Assembly: GCA_031841125.1 (NCBI GenBank)
Contig: CM063110.1
Coordinates: forward strand, 33,681,214-33,745,213
Length of the DNA stretch: 64,000 nucleotides
Source: Acanthococcus lagerstroemiae
Lineage: Eukaryota; Arthropoda; Insecta; Hemiptera; Eriococcidae
Direction: 5' to 3'
Part shown: piece after piece, positions 11,941 through 23,269 of the stretch
Numbering within the stretch: position 1 is the first letter of the stretch
Layout: the number at the start of each line of letters is the position of its first letter
Notes under the pieces: generated by a model
Told to the model about the DNA's origin: nothing
What the model saw: only the letters and a program-made list of their open reading frames with translations
Database searches by the model: none
Translations under genes and position numbers: made by a program

Positions 11941-12285
11941 ATTATCTTATAGGTTGATAGATAAATTGAATTACGAACCTATGAACCTACAATCGTGTAT
12001 CGTCGGTCCATGGGTAAGTCGAACGTAATTCTTTCTCGAGCCGATGAACCTACACACTGACGATATCCTTTCGTAGGTTTATAGGCACCGATCCGAATGT
12101 ACCTAACGACCTACAAGATAATCGACGTTGGTTGGTAGGTGGTGCGACGTCCATTATCTTCTAGGTTGATAGGTAATTTGAATTATTTTTTCTCGAGACT
12201 ATGAGCCTACAGACCGACAATATTTGTTCGTAGGTTTATAGGTACAGATCTGCATGTACCTATCAACCTAAAAGATATTCAACGT
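11941..12285. repeat. Two tandem palindromic units (about 185 and 130 bp)
   Basis: Unit 1 runs from ATTATCTTATAGGTTGATAG (11941) to CCTACAAGATAAT (about 12123). Unit 2 runs from ATTATCTTCTAGGTTGATAG (about 12152) to CAACCTAAAAGATAT (about 12280). In each, the start is the reverse complement of the end. Both share CGTAGGTTTATAGG internally, and unit 1 has about 60 extra bp. They are likely two insertions of one foldback MITE or a tandem duplication of it. Confidence 0.6.
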
Positions 12286-12717
12286 CAGTCGGTAATGGGC
12301 TTGGTGGAAGCGTCAAAGGTGTTTGATGTACCGAAATTCACTCTAAAAGATTGAAAAATATGAAAAAGTATATATTTGTACTAAGGGAAAGTGCCAATTC
12401 TTGACCACTTTCTTTTCTCTCTTTTTTTTTGACGAGTTGTTTCCTCTTCTGAGTTGTAATTTCAACTTAAACATTTATGGCACTACAAAATATCATCCTT
12501 CAATTACAGCAACTTGCAAATAGATATTCAAAAAGGCGTCAACCCTTTGATGTATCAGCATTAAAAAAAAAGATTCAAAATTTCAACATTTGGCGTAGGG
12601 TGCCAAATGTTGACCACTCAAAATTTTGCAAATCTACCGTACAGATGTGCTAGTACTAGTAGAGACATACACGTAGATACTGCGCGATGTGGCCGATGTA
12701 AATTGAAATCCACCGTA

Positions 12718-13330
12718 CAATCCATACACCGAAGTAAAAAAGCGCTTGCTGAACATTTACGCCGACAGTGAGGAACAGCGTATTCGGCGAGTCCTGCAGG
12801 ATATAGCGCTAGGCGACCGGAAGCCTTCTGCACTCTTGCGCGACATGGAGCACAACGCTCAAGGAAAGCTAACAGCCCCAGTGATGCGCACAATTTTCAT
12901 GTCTAGGCTGCCGGACGACGTGCAGAAAATCCTCGCCGCATCCACATCACCGCTCGCAGAAATAGCGGTGCTAGCCGACAAAATCGTGGACATCGGCCCA
13001 GCCAGGGCGGTGGCGGCAACCAACGCTGCGCCAACGACTCATACATCAGCTGCAGCTAGCCAGCAACAGATAGCCGAGCTAACTAACGTGGTGAACGAGC
13101 TCCGTTGCGAAGTGGCGAGCTTGCGCCAAAACCAAGGCTGTCGGAGCCGCGAGCGTAGTGCCAGTCCACACCCTAACCGTTTGAGGGACAGGTCACGGAG
13201 CCAAAAGAAATTCGATACATGCTGGTACCACTTCGAATTCGGCGAAGGTGCGCGGAACTGTCGTGATTGGTGCAAAAATTGGGCCGACTTCAAGGCTCAA
13301 AACAGCTCCAAATTTCCGGAAAACAGTTAG
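12718..13330 (+). pseudogene. Ty3/Gypsy-type retrotransposon gag fragment (capsid C-terminal part)
   Basis: This is a gag polyprotein piece, the structural protein that packages retrotransposon RNA. The recognisable reading starts upstream of the first Met, at PYTEVKKRLLNIYADSEEQR (about 12722). It continues through a helical region with the family's GDRKPSALLRDM and FMSRLPDDVQKIL blocks, a low-complexity linker, an Arg/Ser-rich tract (SRERSASPHPNRLRDRSRSQ) and a terminal CWYH...C...C cluster resembling insect Gypsy gag ends. Family knowledge: protease and pol should follow, but after the stop at 13328 none is visible and no LTRs were found. The 5' part of gag is missing, cut off close to the inverted-repeat element ending at 12673. 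The frame is intact for 194 codons, suggesting fairly recent decay. Confidence 0.8.
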
Positions 13331-13902
13331 ACGCGTCCCAGAGCGCCGCTGGAGACGCTGCCTCCAAATGGCGAAATTATCACTTGTAGAAAGAATATGA
13401 AAAACATAAAAAAATATCAGGGAAAAGAAGAACAGAAGAGAATCCGATTTGCAAACAAGGAAGAAAATGAGGAAGAGAAAATCAAAAAACGTAAGCAAAA
13501 GCCAAGATGGATGAGTAGTGGAGAGACCAATCCTGAATCATTCAAGAGCGAGGAAGAAGAAGAAAAAGAAATTCGAGTTGGTTCATTTCTTTTTGTCAGA
13601 ATTAAGTTAACTGAAAGGAAAAAGTAGCAAATAAATTATTTTACGTAACTGAAGTCCTAGAAATTCGCAAAGATAAATATTTTGTGAAATATACCCGAAA
13701 GATGGAAAAATATAATGGCTCCTTCTCCTTTCCGGTAATTGATTACGATATTGAATGCCTTCTACTGCCGCCTCTTCCAGGCAGCACATCGAGGCAGAAG
13801 AGCATTCTACGATTTCAATTTGATTTTGAGGGCCGCGAAACTCGTTAATTTTATTTAAAATTACAAATAAGTGTATTTTACGATTTTGGATTAACTTCAA
13901 AG

Positions 13903-14362
13903 CAGGGGTGGCAAGTTGGGTGTAGCAAGCGTGCAAGTGCTACACACGGGAACATTTTTGCTACACTCAGGAAAATTAAAAAAAAAAACTCTGCTTACCC
14001 TTGGAAAAATCAAAATTTCACACCACTCGGGAAAATTCTCAAGAAAATTTAAATCTTACACCATACTTTACAGAAAAAAGTAGGAAAAAAATTTTACCTC
14101 AAGAAAATTGCTACTTTATTAAATTTATGATCAGTCATCACTAGCGTATTTCGTAAAATTAAAAATGTGACTAATTTTTATTTGATCACGATAAATAAAG
14201 TCATAAGCATAAGCCTTTCTAAAGTACAGGGTTGATTCTTAAAACGTTGAAAAAGAAAATTCAGGCGGGGGGGGGGGGGAGAAGATAGGAGCTTCTTGGT
14301 CTTTTGCAAAGAATTTGTTTGCATCATGCTACACACGGGAAAATCAAAACTTACCACCCCTG
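13903..14362. mobile_element. hAT-type non-autonomous element, 460 bp
   Basis: Terminal inverted repeats CAGGGGTGGCAAGTT (left) and AACTTACCACCCCTG (right). The motif TGCTACACACGGGAA recurs inside both ends. The flanks share TTCAAAG immediately left and two bases to the right, so the duplication is imprecise. CAGGGGTGG ends are typical of hAT superfamily TIRs. There is no transposase inside; a G-run lies at about 14269. Confidence 0.65.
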
Positions 14363-16995
14363 CGTTCAAAGGACGCAAAATGTATTACATAGTTACAATT
14401 ACGTTTACTTTCCTTTTCATGTTTTTAAGGTTTTACATATTAAAAATACAGTTTTCATCATTTTTCTGTGTGTCCATTATTGGGTGCCCCATAACTGGAT
14501 TTTCGAATATTTCAATGCCCATTACTGGTCAAAATTATGGTCGTCTTTAATACCAATTTAGAACACTAATTTTTAGCTCTTCCCTCCCATTCAAAGGCAA
14601 ACTTATGGAGAATTTCACCCTTCATCTGTAATTATTGTATCACGTTCGCAAGTTGATCCATTAAAATTAAAAAAAATATATTTACGGGAAAAAACTGCTT
14701 AAGATGTCCATTATTGGCTGGGTTACTTACCAGTCAATTATTTTCGCCACCATCACCGTCAACCTGACGTCATCTTCAACGAACTGAAAAAAACGTGAGC
14801 GGAGTTCAATTTACACTTCATCCGTCGCAGATTTCTCAACTGGAAAACTTTCTTTAAATGTCCAGCCCGGTCCTTGAGAGACCGTTTCATGCCATCGAGT
14901 ATAAATTTTGAAAAATTCTTGTGAATTCTTCAACGGAGGAATTTCCAGCTGATGAGATGGCCTCCTTACCCTTTCCCCTCCTGCGACTCCTGTGTAATTC
15001 TAAAAACAAATATTATGAGCTCACAACACATGTTATGTAAGACCTTCTTCGTAACTAGGGTTAAAAGTGTCGCAAATCGAGGTTCGGTGGTGCTGTTGGA
15101 TGGAAGCGAACTCGTGTCTTTAATACCACCCACGGGAAAAGACTCTATACCCGGACTCCGGAACTTATCACGACCTTTGCTGATAGGTTAAACGATCCGA
15201 CGACAGTATTACCTTCGGCGGGGATGCATTTTTACTATCGCCCGAACGACACCATATAGTTTCCTAAACTAACAGTGATTTAAAATTCGGTAACAACGGG
15301 GCTGGAGGAGCCACTGTGCACGTAATTCCTGCATACGGATGCACTTGGGTCTGGTGCGGAGAGGAGACTAAACCCGGCGAGAAGTATTTTTCATTTTGAC
15401 AGGTTTTACGAGTTTTAAATTATAACTGTATTCGAACGTCTTCAAACCGTCAGTGTCACGACTTTCGAAAAATTTCACAATTAAATTACGAAAATATGTT
15501 TTCAGCGTAGCGATTTACTCGCGTCTGAACTAATATAAAAGTTCGTTAACATTTGTAAAATCACATTCACGGTGGAAGTTTTGGATCTCTCATCTAAAAA
15601 TATATACGCGAGTAGGTACTTGCGGCCGATGTTTCAACAGGCTTGTTCGAAATTTTTCTTCGGTTGTTACACATTTTCGCGCTGCATAAACACAACGTCA
15701 GCATTCCGAGGAAATCTACTGGGCAAGTAAGCTCAAAGTGTGAAACTGCAGGTGATTCAAAATGTGGAGATGATGCGCAGGTAGAAGACTATAGCGAGAA
15801 CTATTGCTGAAGACGCGAGACTTAATGGGGCTTAAAAGAGATGAGTAAGAAAATAACTGAAAACTAATATAAATGAAATCCAGTTCAACGGGAAGATAAA
15901 TTTTACTGACCACCCATGATCACCACGTGTGATCTAACCCCTTCTACTGAAGTGTGTGCTTATAGAATATAAATGAAACCCTAATTGTGAAAACAACCAT
16001 AGTCAGTCTTGAATTTTTGACTTAATATCAGACTGAGCTGCATCCACCGTTCAGATGGGATGGAGTGCCCGCCTGTCTTCATACTCAGATGATGACTTAA
16101 TAAAATAAACTGCAATATGTTTTGTCGTAGAGACTGCAGATATGGCTCAGTCTATCATTCAAGTCAAAAAAATCAAAACTGATAATGGTTGTTTTCACAA
16201 TAAGGGTTTCAAATGTATAGTATGCTATACAAATTCTCAAGAAATTTCAGGGCAGACCCGTAGCCAGCTTGAGGGCGTAAATGATACAGTGGGGAGAGAA
16301 AATTATGTTTCGAAAATCTGTCAAAATCAAGTATACATCGGTGCATATATGAATACATATAAATACACATAGCGGTGCTAGAACCTGTTGCAGTTGTACA
16401 GAGTGTATAACAATGAGCGCAGTCTGGATATAAATACTGAGCACTAATTTGTATACGATTATTGAAAATACCGACCTTCAGGCACCAGAGCTATTTTTCG
16501 TATTTTGATCGCAGAGAGCGTTCCTAGTCGTTTGTGGCGCCAATTTTTGGTGCCTTAACGTTATTCGTGGTGCCACGATGATGTTCAATCATTAGTTTTG
16601 GTGCCTCGGTGACCGATATTATAACTAATTAATTCTGTACAAAGTACGCGCGACGTGGCACCATGAGTTGGCGAGTAATAAATAATTCGAATAAAGAAGG
16701 GCTGTGAACTGAAACTGTTCAAGGGATGGTAATTAACCCAAGGTCGGATGTTTTGAAGTAAAATACAATGTTCGGTCTATGTATAACGGTGCAGTTAAAA
16801 CCAGTGACGGTTTCTCGTATGATGAGTTTCAAAGGAAGTTCAGTGATCCTGTCCGTCTCGATTTTGCATTGAAAAGACGAGAGCGAATAGATATTTCGTG
16901 ATACAGTGATACATTCTAATGTTGTGTTGATAGATTTGTTTTTATGGGGGGGGGGGTGAATTCGATTTTGTTCATTCTTCGTCAGAAATTTGAAT
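14363..16995. other. Non-coding stretch, nothing recognised
   Basis: Intron-like AT-rich sequence. No domain-bearing frames, RNA genes or convincing terminal repeats were seen. A poly(G) run occurs at about 16947. The GGTGCC-rich patch at 16530-16680 is weakly repetitive. Confidence 0.4.
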
Positions 16996-16999
16996 TTTG

Positions 17000-18450
17000 A
17001 GCGCTAAATTGAAATAGAATCACAAAATCTTATTGATAGTTTAACAAAACTGGCGACCCAAAAACCCTATTTGATGTTTTTCGACAAAGTCACAGGTGGG
17101 TCGCTGATCTCGACTATCGCCCCAGATTTTTGATCCCATCTCCGGTAGATCTCAAAATCTGAAAAGAAGCGAAATCAGGTCCATTTCACGCAGTTTTTAA
17201 ATTCTATGATATTTCATTTTTCAACATTTTTATTATCATTTTTCTAGAATATGACCAGAATTTTCCAGAGATCATTCTCAATCTTTGCACGTGAGTTGTT
17301 CGAAGACTGACTATATCGAACTACTTATGTTCAATTTCTTCAAAGTTTCAATGTTCTCCCGATCATTTTTATCCTAATTTTCTGATTATTTTTTCTAAGG
17401 TGAACCAGTTTTTCCATGAATCTTAATACCAATTGTCTGAAAACTCAGGACATAATTTTCCATTCTGTTAAATTATTCCTTTCTTAACATACTGATTATT
17501 TCTCCAGGATGACTACGATTTTCCATGAACTGGCAAACTGAATTCTCGTATTTTAGTGGGACGAAAAATTTTGATACCAATCACACTAAGTTCATTTTCA
17601 ACTTTTTCAAATTTATCGTACTTAACAAGATTTTTTTATTCTTCAAAAATTGTCGTCATAAGTCTTTGACCATTCTCCCAGAGCGTGGCCGCAATTATTT
17701 ATGAACCCAACTAATTTCTCATTTACGAATTACATATTTAAAGACTTATAATATCAATTAAATTCAATTTCCAAATTTGTCTAGTTTTTTTTTTTACATT
17801 TCCCATTTTTATTTTCCTTGGTTTTAACATATTATACTTCTTTGATTATAACCTTCCATGAAACTGACACAAATTTCATGTACGAGTTTTTTTAGTGAGA
17901 CCCGTGGTTTGAGCATCAGATTTAATTTTCCATTTAGTCGAATTATTTGGCTTTCAAGGTTTTTTCTCCTTGAAAATTTTTAATCAAAATTTATATTTTT
18001 TCTCAATTTTCATGATTATAAGATTGTTTTGTAACTTCAGGTTTCAATAAATGTTTTCGAGCTTTCGCATACATAATCACTGAAATGTTTCAGGATCCTG
18101 AGTAGAGTTCAATATTCAATTTTACCGAATATTGAGTATCTTGAGAATTTTTTCTAAATTTTCATCATAGTTCGTTGATTGTTCTTCCAGTGTGTGACTA
18201 CAGGTTATTTCATGAATCTTACTCAGCTTTCGTATTCGAGTCATTTGAAGATTCCCGATAAGTATGTGGAATTACGTTCAATTTTCATCTTGGTCAAATT
18301 TTGAAATTTTGATATTTTCTTTTAACTGCTTGTCATTACCATTACTCTTTGATTTTTTCGATGTGACTATAATTTTCGAAGAATTGAACTGAATTTTAAA
18401 TCAGAAATCTTCTTGTTTTTCACGAATTCAATTAAATATGGGGGAAATTG
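17000..18450. repeat. Highly diverged tandem-like repeat region
   Basis: A loose phrase, roughly TGATTATT-TTCCAG-GTG-CTA-ATTTTCCATGAA, recurs at about 17240, 17390, 17500, 17670, 17840, 18180 and 18350 with irregular 110-340 bp spacing. It looks like an old, decayed tandem array. This was judged by eye and needs self-alignment to confirm. Confidence 0.35.
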
Positions 18451-18825
18451 TTGTTGTTTTGAAAAAATGATGAATAAGTCATGACAGAATTGAAAAGAAG
18501 AAACAATCAAAAGCTAATAATATTTTACAACGTGAAAAATTTGACAATATTTAAAACTGAGCTGTATTCGGCATCAATAACTTTTTGAAACAATTCTAAT
18601 GCAAGAACCAAAGCGTCACAAAACTGAAATTTGAATTTTATTTGTTGTCATGAGCTTCTAGTCAATTAGTTTATAAAAATCTGGTAAATTTACGGGAAAT
18701 TGTGATCACGGAATGAACACAATATACAATTTTGAACGGGGAAAGAAAAAAAATTTAATAACATCATTTTCTCACTTCTTTTCCCCCTGAAATTATTTCG
18801 AATGGTGTCACACTATTTGCGTGAA

Positions 18826-20350
18826 AGGAAACAAGAAACGATGTTCTTTCAAGAAGTCGAAGGGACGTCTTTTTTCTTCTCCACCAAAAATAAAACGTTT
18901 CTCTTTTTTCTCAGATTCATGATATTGAGGAGAGGGAAAGGCTGATTTGTTTCTCCTCCTGAAAGGACGTACAAAAGCTCACGGAATGATTGACTGAGAA
19001 GGGATCTATATGCTTCTAGAAAGGAACAAAAGTATCTTTTTTAGTTTCTAACTCTAATCATTTATTTAATTCATAAAATTTTACTTTTGACAAGTGAGAA
19101 ATTTGAATTATGGTGTGTTCAATATTTCAAGCTAGCACCTATTCAAAGCTTTTTTGGCACTGCCAATATCATAAAATTGGCAGTTTTATCACAATTTTCC
19201 TTCGTTCCTACCCCTCCTCTCCCCCACCCCAAAAAAAGCAAATCTAATTCCAAGTGTGTGATATGTGTGACTTGGAAATTTTACAAATGATTATTCATGG
19301 CAGAAAAAAAGTTTTCAACTTTAAATCTGTTTACCTAATTTCAAACTTTTCTACTTTCGTTTTCATTAATATACATATTATTCACACTTTTTTTTTTTTT
19401 TTTTTTTAATAAATAAATTTTTGAACATAAGAAGTCTGTATTGTTATTTTTTGGAAACGCCCAACAAATTTTGGTACTGTCCAATGTGGGTGGTACTGCC
19501 CTTTAGAATAGGCGCTGTTTTATATTGAGTCAGTTTGGCTCATTTGAAGTGTGTTGTTTGGATTCTGGGGCTGGTACAGATTCCGATGAGATAAATAATC
19601 AAAATTAAAAAACGAAGGGGAAACTTACAGCTTTACTCGAAGAACAAGAACTGTTACGTTCTTTGAAGAGGAAAATGAAAATCAGCCTTTACCTCATTTA
19701 ATAGACAAGAATTTCCTTCCTCTTTTCGAAGTATGGAAAATAACTGGACTTTTTAAACAACAAGAAGCCGAAGGGATATTTTTTTCTCTCTCTTAACCAA
19801 AAATAAAATTTTTCTCTTCCTCGCATTGAGGAGAAGAAAGGGCCGATTTGTTTCTCTTCCTGCAGAAAACATACACTGAATTTCTCGGAATGATTGACCA
19901 AGAAAGGTTCTATTTGCTTCTAGGAAAGGAAGGAGTATCTTCTTCATTTTCTAACTTTGATCATTTGTTTAGTTTATAAAATTTTACTTATCGAGTGAAA
20001 AATTTGAGTTATGAGGGGTTTAATTTTTTGAGTCAACACTTATTCTAAGATTTTTTAAATTACTGATTTTATCATAATTTTTTTTCGTTTCCCCGCCCAG
20101 AAAATAATAGAATCCAATTTCGAGTATGTGATTGTTTCAACTCGAAAATTGGTAGGATAATTATTCACGACAAAAAATTTTGCCTCTTCCCCTAAAAAAA
20201 AGAAGAAGAAAAGTTCGCCATCGCTTCAATTATTCAAGTTCAAATTTGATTTTAATTACTTAATTTCAACTTTTCTTACTTTCGTGTTCGTCAATTTTTT
20301 TTTTTAATGAATAAAGTCTTAAACGTAAATTTTTGGTACTGCCCGTTAAA
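18826..20350. repeat. Direct duplication of a roughly 0.6 kb segment (copies near 18826-19515 and 19735-20350)
   Basis: The two segments share an ordered series of blocks: CCAAAAATAAAA then TTTCTC, GGCTGATTTGTTTCTC / GGCCGATTTGTTTCTC, GGAATGATTGAC, ATAAAATTTTACTT, and finally TTTTGGTACTG. The offset is about 0.9 kb. Both are non-coding and diverged, with internal indels. A dispersed repeat inserted twice is the alternative to segmental duplication. Confidence 0.65.
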
Positions 20351-20516
20351 ATAAATACAAAATCAATAAAGTATCGAAGCAAGGTTTTATGGGTTGCTGA
20401 TTGCAAATATCGTATCAGATTCTTGATTTCAATCCAGATTTGGGCTCGAAAATACAAATTTAATCCTTTCAAATGGGCCACTTTGACTTTACTGAAAAAC
20501 CTAAATAATTTATCGG

Positions 20517-20623
20517 CCCCTCGGTACTGATGCGATGCCCGAAAGGGTAGTTTCCGGTGCCGGGGATGCGGTGTCTCAGGGGCCACTTTGGCATGCGTGC
20601 ATCGCCATACGTCCCACAACACC
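20517..20623 (+). mobile_element. R1-like LINE 3' tail, 107 bp, with perfect 14-bp target-site duplication
   Basis: The insert begins CCCCTCGGTACTGATGCG and ends CGTCCCACAACACC. It is flanked on both sides by AAATAATTTATCGG (20503-20516 and 20624-20637), identical at all 14 positions. This is the best-bounded copy of the family. It shows that about 105 bp at the 3' end is enough to be mobilised, and that insertion does not depend on a poly(A) tail. Confidence 0.88.
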
Positions 20624-21059
20624 AAATAATTTATCGGAATAGGAATCTTTTGGGTCACCAATTACAAAAATTCAACCAGATTATGTTCCGAACCCGATTT
20701 TGGATCGCTCTATTCGGCAAACTGATTAAATATTTATCCGATTCAAATCAGTGCCCCGAATGCATTTTTGAAAAAAGTGGGAGTATAGAAAAATTACGAC
20801 CATATAAGGCCACTTACCGGAATCACCTTCGTTATTGATCTGCCGGCTAGAGGTGGACGGATTAGTCAAAAGCGAAGTCTGGATAGGTAAGGCCTAAACG
20901 TGAGGCTGGTGGAGTAAATTCCAGGCTGACCACAGGATCGGACTCTGAAAATGTGAATGAAGTCGAATAATTACAGTCAAGATAACGAAAAAAAGAGCCG
21001 ACAGGAAAAGCCTACACTGTGGGAGCAGCGCGTATAGCAAGAATGAGAGTTGAACATAG

Positions 21060-21600
21060 AAAAATTGCGACTGCAACCCGGAGATGGCGGAGTTCCGCGC
21101 AATCTCCGCGCTATTGTTGGCGGGGAACGCGTAAACGACAAAATATATCCACGCGATCCCCGCCGTTCGTTCTGGGGAGGACAGAGATCCACACTATCTC
21201 CGCCATCGGATCCGCGGGGATCGTGGAGACGAGAGAAAAATTACGACTAAATATATCCACGCGATCCCCGCCGTTCCATTCTAGAGATGGCGGAGATCCG
21301 CGCAGTCTCCACTCTATTGTTGGCGGGGAACGCAGAGATGACAAAACGTATCCAAGCGATCCCCACCGTTCCATTCCGGAGATTGCGGAGATCCGCGCAA
21401 TCTCCGCTTTATTCCTGGCGGGGAATGCGGAGATGATAAAATATATCCACGCGATCCTTCAGAGATGGCGAAGATCCGCGCAATCTTCGCTTTATTGCTG
21501 GCGGGGAATGCGGAGATGACAAAATATATACACGCGATCCCTGCCGCCGTTTTATTCCGGATATGGCGGAGATCCACACAATCTCCGCCATTCCCAAGTA
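21060..21600. repeat. Hairpin minisatellite, about 83-108 bp units
   Basis: Five to six units; ACGCGATCC or its variant recurs at about 21151, 21259, 21354, 21449 and 21532. Each unit contains the near-palindrome GGCGGAGATCCGCGCAATCT followed by CCGCC, plus GGCGGGGAACGCGGAGAT. The long open frames on both strands here, rich in Arg, Pro and Ser, are translations of the repeat. GC content is far above the neighbourhood. Confidence 0.85.
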
Positions 21601-21732
21601 TCAAAGCAAAAAAAAATCCTTTTGACTTGTTCGATTTTTCGAACTCCGCCTGACTGAAATGGTCAATTTTCCCAACTGCTGAGTGAAAAATTCCTGCAGG
21701 GGGGGATAAGTTTCTAAATTGGTGCGTCCCTG
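21590..21732. repeat. Partial MITE: right end GGTGCGTCCCTG
   Basis: Shares CCCAAGTATCAAAGCAAAA and TTGACTTGTTCGATTTTTC with the fragment at 10819-11090, and ends in the complementary terminus. The left end has been replaced by the hairpin minisatellite, which may have grown from within this element. Confidence 0.5.
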
Positions 21733-21739
21733 ATTCTGC

Positions 21740-22800
21740 CTCTTCCCCATTTTTTATCATATTTAGTCATTAGGCTGTTTTTGATCATTTTTACTTTAGG
21801 ATTTGGTCAAGTTCCTTTTGGCCAGTGGTGGCCTGATTCAGTTTTCAACGTGTTAGGTTCCTATTTTATTTATTTATTTATTTTATTTTATTTATTTATT
21901 TTTTTGTCAACTTATTAGGAATACAATAATATTGAGAATCAGCAACCATGAAAACACTTTGTACTTTTTCTCAACTTCTTAAATTCGAAATTCCGATTAT
22001 CCTGATTTTTTGTCATCCAACACAATTGTCCTTTTATAGATTTCTGTTGTAACACAGTTGATCCTCCCTCCCTAATTCTTGTTAATTTCAATTCACATTG
22101 AACGTTTCAACGGCGCGTGTGAAGATGACATGTAAAGTCAAAATTGCAATTCCGATTTAAATTTGTTCATCTCAAAATGTAAACAAAATATGCAACCCGC
22201 TAATTGTGGAAACGGTGACGAAAAATGAAAAACGATTTTCTCATTCGCGGGAGCGATAAAACGAAACCGAGGAGAAGAAACTCGACAAAGTGCCATCGTC
22301 AGCTCGCTGTACTGTCGAGCCGTCGCATATCTAGCATTTTTGGCATATTCCACGAGACTCGTACGTAAAAAAAGAAAAAAATAGCGGGGAAAAAAGTCGT
22401 AAAAAGGCAAATGTACGCGAAAGGTGATGAAGGTAAAAGGTGTCAAGCGTTAACGTTGCGGGCGCGGCGCGGCGGGGTGGCATCCCCCCCTTGTATATGG
22501 TGAATTGTAAACCGCACCTAAAACCGAACATATCACCCTTTAAATTACAATATGTTATACATCAGTAACAACCCCCTTTTCGCGAACAAACAATTTCCCG
22601 ACAAAACTTTTCCACTTACGTTGTACCCCTAAAAAGTACATAAGTTAACACTATTTACGCAACATGCGAACGAGAAGTTTTGGAAACTGATAATTCTAAA
22701 GTCGCTCCTGTTTCGTTTGAAAAGATGTTTCGAGTTTACAGATTATTTATCAGCAATTTTCATGTGACTCTTGAAAACTGGATAAAAAATAATAACAATA
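21740..22800. other. Non-coding stretch; TTTAT microsatellite and a CpG-rich patch
   Basis: A degenerate (TTTAT)n tract lies at about 21860-21905. A CpG-rich patch at 22100-22480 (for example GGGCGCGGCGCGGCGGGG near 22460) contrasts with its surroundings and could be regulatory. No ORF with recognisable domains was seen. Confidence 0.4.
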
Positions 22801-22802
22801 GC

Positions 22803-22980
22803 CATAGGCGCGAGGAGCCGACCTGAAATGAGGGGGGAGTTCATGGGATGGATGCTAGTAAGTATCAAAATAATACTGCAAATTCTTTCGCTCGTATAAT
22901 GTTTTAAGGGGAGAGGGGGGTGGAATGCTTTCAGGGAATTTGGAGCTAAGCCCCCTAAACCCTCCGTATTTGCGCGTATG
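22803..22980. mobile_element. hAT-type MITE, 178 bp
   Basis: Ends CATAGGCGCGAGG and TTTGCGCGTATG are complementary. The 8-bp flanks ACAATAGC and AGAATAGG agree at 6 of 8. G-rich internal tracts are typical of this window's MITE family (see 36123, 43516 and 60476). Confidence 0.6.
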
Positions 22981-23269
22981 AGAATAGGTGCAACTTTAGA
23001 TGTGTAAGAGCAGTAGAAATGCACACATATAGGATAGTGGTACAGAAAGGGACAAAATTATTTTGCTCAATGTAGTCTTAAAATAGTGTGTGAAGCACGG
23101 GAACTTTTTTGAGCTTCAATGTCGGATAAGCCCTTTCCGGACAGAATGCAGTCACTGGCAAGGGAATAAGACTACTTAACCCACGTGCACCGAAAGAAGG
23201 AGGGAGAAAATACTGAAGCAAGTTTTTCGAAAAAGAGCATCAAACTTAGAAGATATAATTTGAAGCTGT

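Larger units (their letters stand above)
10304..12673. mobile_element. 2.4 kb element with about 380-bp terminal inverted repeats
   Basis: The left arm (10304-10687) and right arm (12299-12673) are reverse complements at high identity. The outer ends are CGTGTATGTCTCTATCTAC and its complement; the inner ends meet at GCTTGGTGGAAGCG. The main arm difference is a poly(A) tract of about 27 bases at 10550 in the left arm. The core (10688-12298) holds no transposase: it contains an AT-rich repeat fragment, about three satellite monomers and two small palindromic units. It could be a foldback transposon that captured host satellite, or an inverted duplication. No target-site duplication is evident. 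Confidence 0.7.

Noticed and set aside
10819..21732. One 10.9 kb transposon between CAGGGACGTACC and GGTGCGTCCCTG
   Set aside because: The 8-bp flanks (ATCTTAGC and ATTCTGCC) do not match, and each end has its own internal repeat fragment; they are two partial copies.
21019..21760. ORFs of 148 and 166 codons on opposite strands, rich in Arg, Ser and Pro
   Set aside because: They translate the GC-rich hairpin minisatellite, whose units recur every 83-108 bp.
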